A stretch of 46,786 bases of DNA from Herbaspirillum sp. YR522 (lineage in GTDB: Bacteria; Pseudomonadota; Gammaproteobacteria; Burkholderiales; Burkholderiaceae_D), in NCBI RefSeq assembly GCF_000282575.1, contig NZ_AKJA01000040.1, forward strand, positions 1-46,786, read 5' to 3'. The notes beneath the pieces are model-generated. The model did no database searches and was not told the DNA's origin. It was given only the letters and a program-made list of their open reading frames with translations. Of the stretch, positions 44,454 to 46,786 are shown piece by piece (position 1 is the stretch's first letter; the number at the start of each line of letters is the position of its first letter). The translations under genes and the position numbers were made by a program.

Positions 44454-44459
44454 ATTGTA
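44454..44459 (-). promoter_or_regulatory. Possible -10 element of the sia operon
   Basis: TACAAT on the minus strand lies about 40 bases before the siaA GTG, with ACATTG 17 bases upstream as a weak -35. A 7-codon ORF (ATG in TTCATGACG, 44433) ends in a TGA that overlaps the siaA start and might couple translation. Confidence 0.35.
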
Positions 44460-44525
44460 TGCAAGCTCTATGACAACAATGTGACCAGCCGCTTCGAGGA
44501 TACGGGCCAGGCCGGCCTGGGTGGA

Positions 44526-44747
44526 TCAGCGCTTGAGCAACTCCAGGGCGTCTTCGGCCACGCTGCGCAGGTTGGTGATGGTGGCGTTCAGATCGGCCAG
44601 CTCGGCCGCCGTGGGTGGCTGGTCCATGCCGTCCTTGACCAGCGAGGCCTTGATGATGGTGGCAGCCATCTGCCACGCCGCCCGGTTATGGGCTTCGACC
44701 AGCTCCCGCTGGATGCGCTCCAATTCGACTTTCTGATTTTTATCCAT
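44526..44747 (-). CDS. Small helical hypothetical protein, 73 residues
   Basis: The product starts MDKNQKVELERIQRELVEAH and is predicted almost wholly helical, with AAWQMAATIIKASLVKDGMD and ITNLRSVAEDALELLKR as further helices. No known domain is recognised. GAAG lies 6 bases before ATG 44747; ATG 44753, two codons earlier, is an alternative. It lies upstream of the sia operon on the same strand, 111 bases away, and may be independent. A role cannot be assigned. Confidence 0.6.
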   Translation of the reverse strand: MDKNQKVELERIQRELVEAHNRAAWQMAATIIKASLVKDGMDQPPTAAELADLNATITNLRSVAEDALELLKR

Positions 44748-44948
44748 TGCCATCTTCAACAAACCATTTGTGGGAACCATGCCACCATGGGCACGGCTCA
44801 CGATCGTCCTGATGGAAAACGATACATTGAAAGACTTGAACATTACTTTCAGCGCGGCAATTGCACAAGCGATTTTGCACCACGCACCGCTCCCCGCCCC
44901 GGCAATTCCCATTCGACGGTAACGCGCACCCCGTCAGTGACATCGGCG

Positions 44949-45995
44949 CTAGCGATACAGCCCCTCCAGCAGCATGGCGGTCAACTCGGCGGCTGCGATC
45001 TCGCGGCATCCGGTGACGTTCTGCCCGGCCCAAAGTGGGGTGAATTCGCCGCGACCCAGCGCTTCTGCCTTGGCACGCAGCGGTGCAATACCGGAAGTAG
45101 CCAGCGGAAACTCGGGGGCCAGCGGACTCAACGCCCCCAGCTCGCGCATGGCACGATTGACGATCCCGCGCGCGGGGCGACCGGTAAACAGATTGGTCAA
45201 TGCGGTATGCGCGGCGCCTTCGCTCTTTAGCGCTGCCCGGTGTACCGCACTGGTGGTGGCTTCGGGGCACAGCATATAGGCGGTGCCCACCTGCACGCCG
45301 GCCGCGCCCAGCGCCATGGCGGCGGCCACGCCATTGGCGTCGGCAATGCCGCCGGCGGCGATCACCGGCACCGATACCGCCTGCACGATCTGCGGCAACA
45401 GTGAAAACAGGCCTACCTGGGTGGTGAGGTCGTCGCCGAGGAAGATGCCACGATGGCCGCCCGCCTCCAGCCCCTGGGCGATGATTGCATCGACCCCGCG
45501 CTCGGCCAGCCAGCGCGCCTCCTGCACGGTGGTGGCAGAGGCGATGATACGTGCGCCCCAGTCACGAATGCGCTGCATCGCCTGGGGCGAGGGCAATCCA
45601 AAGTGGAAACTGACCACCCGCGGCTTGAAACGGGACAGCAACTCGGCCGCTTCGTCGCTGAAAGGCTGGCGCCCCGGCCCGCTGCCGATGCTGGCCGGGT
45701 CGATACCGAACTCGGCATAATAAGGCGCCAGTGCCTGGCGCCAGGCAGCCTCCCGCGCGGGGTCGGCGACCGGGGTGGTATGGGCAAAGAAATTGACGTT
45801 GTAGGGCCGGTCGGTTGCAGCCTGCAGTTTTTCCAGTTCGCTTTGCAATGCCGGCGCTGCCAGCATTGCGCATGGCAACGAACCGAGCCCACCGGCGTTC
45901 GATACCGCTGCGGCCAGCACGTGGTCTTGTACCCCGGCCAGCGGTGCCTGGATCAGCGGGTGTCGTATGCCCAACAGGGCCTGCAATGTGGTCAT
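44949..45995 (-). CDS. Nitronate monooxygenase family flavoprotein
   Basis: A 348-residue TIM-barrel FMN enzyme of the 2-nitropropane dioxygenase/NMO family. It opens LLGIRHPLIQAPLAGVQDH, has SNAGGLGSLPCAML, the phosphate-binding VPVIAAGGIADANGVAAAMA, and QGLEAGGHRGIFLG, the FMN/active-site block with the conserved His. VGTAYMLCPEATTSAVHR follows. It oxidises alkyl nitronates, often as detoxification. ATG 45995 is chosen because MTTLQALLG is the family start; the frame to 46211 crosses into the divergent spacer. Confidence 0.92.
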   Translation of the reverse strand: MTTLQALLGIRHPLIQAPLAGVQDHVLAAAVSNAGGLGSLPCAMLAAPALQSELEKLQAATDRPYNVNFFAHTTPVADPAREAAWRQALAPYYAEFGIDPASIGSGPGRQPFSDEAAELLSRFKPRVVSFHFGLPSPQAMQRIRDWGARIIASATTVQEARWLAERGVDAIIAQGLEAGGHRGIFLGDDLTTQVGLFSLLPQIVQAVSVPVIAAGGIADANGVAAAMALGAAGVQVGTAYMLCPEATTSAVHRAALKSEGAAHTALTNLFTGRPARGIVNRAMRELGALSPLAPEFPLATSGIAPLRAKAEALGRGEFTPLWAGQNVTGCREIAAAELTAMLLEGLYR

Positions 45996-46153
45996 GGGGT
46001 CAGGGCCGGGAGTGAATCGATGCGCTAGCATAGCAGGCATCCCGAGCTTTGGCCGCACGCCTGCGTTACCGATATTTACCAAGCCTTTCCAGCCTGGCGC
46101 CGACGAATCCCTTACAATTGCCGCCACCAGAATCTGTCGTCGGAGAATGCCGC

Positions 46154-46717
46154 ATGTCGTGCCCGCGTTTTTTTCACTCCACTGCCCTGCTTGCCCTGGG
46201 CGCCCTGGCAATGGCCGGTTGCGCCGGCAACCGCGCCGCGTTCTATCACCAGGAAGAGTTCACCGATACCAGCGCCTTCTCGCGCAGCTTTCCGGGCAGC
46301 GAAAAGGCGGTATGCGAAGCGGCGCGCCGGGCCTTGCTGGGCCAGGGGTACATCATCAACAAGAGCACCGCCAACACCCTCGACGGCAACAAGAGTTTCC
46401 AGCCCAGCGCCGACAAGCACATGGAAATCTCGTTTCATGTGGTGTGCGCGTCCAATGGCAACGGCCGCAGCTCGACCATGTTCGTCAGCGCCACCCAGGA
46501 CGGTTTCGCGCTGAAGAAGACCGGCCAGTCGGCCAGCGTCGGGGTGGGCGTGCTGGGATCGGTATCGATGCCATTCACTTCCAGCGACGACTCGCTGGTG
46601 CGCGTGACCAGCGAGACCATCCGCTCGGGTGATTTCTACGACCGGTTCTTCGGCGCGTCCGAGCGCTATCTCATCGTCGACACCGAAGAAGACGCCGAGA
46701 CGCCGCCCAAGAAATAG
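46154..46717 (+). CDS. DUF2242-family lipoprotein
   Basis: A 187-residue exported lipoprotein: LLALGALAMAGCAG is the lipobox with Cys23. The mature part begins with AFYHQEEFTDTSAFSRSFPG and continues EAARRALLGQGYIINKSTAN, the core of DUF2242. The function is unknown; the family resembles small outer-membrane lipoproteins. GGAGA lies about 7 bases before ATG 46154, and TACAAT at 46113-46118 may be its -10. It is divergent from the nitronate monooxygenase gene. Confidence 0.85.
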   Translation: MSCPRFFHSTALLALGALAMAGCAGNRAAFYHQEEFTDTSAFSRSFPGSEKAVCEAARRALLGQGYIINKSTANTLDGNKSFQPSADKHMEISFHVVCASNGNGRSSTMFVSATQDGFALKKTGQSASVGVGVLGSVSMPFTSSDDSLVRVTSETIRSGDFYDRFFGASERYLIVDTEEDAETPPKK

Positions 46718-46752
46718 GCCGCAGCGCAAACCTCGAGGCACGCAGGACGAGT

Positions 46753-46786
46753 ATGACGAATGCGACAATGGCGGCCGAGGCCGCCA
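46753..46786 (+). CDS. Possible start of a gene cut by the window end
   Basis: ATG 46753 follows AGGA by 5 bases and opens MTNATMAAEAA before the window ends. The 36-base distance from the DUF2242 stop would fit a two-gene operon. Eleven codons are too few to support a product. Confidence 0.3.
   Translation, partial: MTNATMAAEAA

Noticed and set aside
1..46786. CRISPR arrays, insertion sequences, phage genes or integration sites
   Set aside because: No regularly spaced repeats, transposase, integrase or flanking direct repeats were seen; both tRNA genes are intact and not bordered by recombinase genes.

Overview
The window looks like a chromosomal segment of a betaproteobacterium (Burkholderiales, most likely Oxalobacteraceae). 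The gene order thrS-infC-rpmI-rplT-pheS-pheT-ihfA-merR, the Eps/exosortase gene set, the high GC content and the protein sequences all point that way. The genus is not determined. Almost everything reads on the minus strand; only a PAP2 phosphatase, a 63-residue protein, a DUF2242 lipoprotein and a possible gene start at the right edge read on the plus strand.

Region 1 (about 1-26,100) is an exopolysaccharide locus of the methanolan/EpsH type, transcribed right to left. Its conserved core is epsL (outer-membrane barrel), an initiating sugar-phosphate transferase, epsD (PPIase-like lipoprotein), epsE (export), epsF (chain length), epsG (kinase-like ATPase) and one ORF joining an exosortase to an EpsI domain. 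Downstream lies the variable sugar-building part: five glycosyltransferases or glycosyltransferase-like genes, five membrane acyltransferases in three types, one hexapeptide-repeat acetyltransferase, a secreted GH16 hydrolase, an O-antigen ligase/polymerase-like protein and a flippase cut by the window start. Many genes overlap by ATGA. A divergent PAP2 phosphatase and a PEP-CTERM (choice-of-anchor A) protein, the expected exosortase substrate, sit at the head of the locus.

Region 2 (about 27,500-36,400) holds a GNAT acetyltransferase and the translation operon. It has one obvious promoter upstream of thrS. Two short ORFs not normally annotated precede synthetase genes: a 13-codon ORF with three Thr codons before thrS, followed by a hairpin and U-tract, and a 30-codon Phe-rich ORF whose stop overlaps the pheS start. 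infC starts at an ATA codon.

Region 3 (about 36,400-46,786) is mixed housekeeping and signalling: a stand-alone CheY, tRNA-Val(GAC), a RelA-type ppGpp synthetase, RidA, an alpha/beta hydrolase, tRNA-Leu(TAA), a SiaABCD-like phosphatase/kinase/phosphoprotein/diguanylate cyclase operon whose phosphatase carries CBS-like repeats instead of a membrane sensor, a nitronate monooxygenase and a DUF2242 lipoprotein.

The strongest leads are a tandem MshEN-like (cyclic-di-GMP-binding) motif pair at the N terminus of EpsG, the Thr and Phe leader ORFs, a multi-stem RNA-like element with a U-tract between epsG and the exosortase gene, the CBS-SpoIIE phosphatase of the Sia operon, and a sigma54-like site beside a perfect palindrome upstream of the PEP-CTERM gene.
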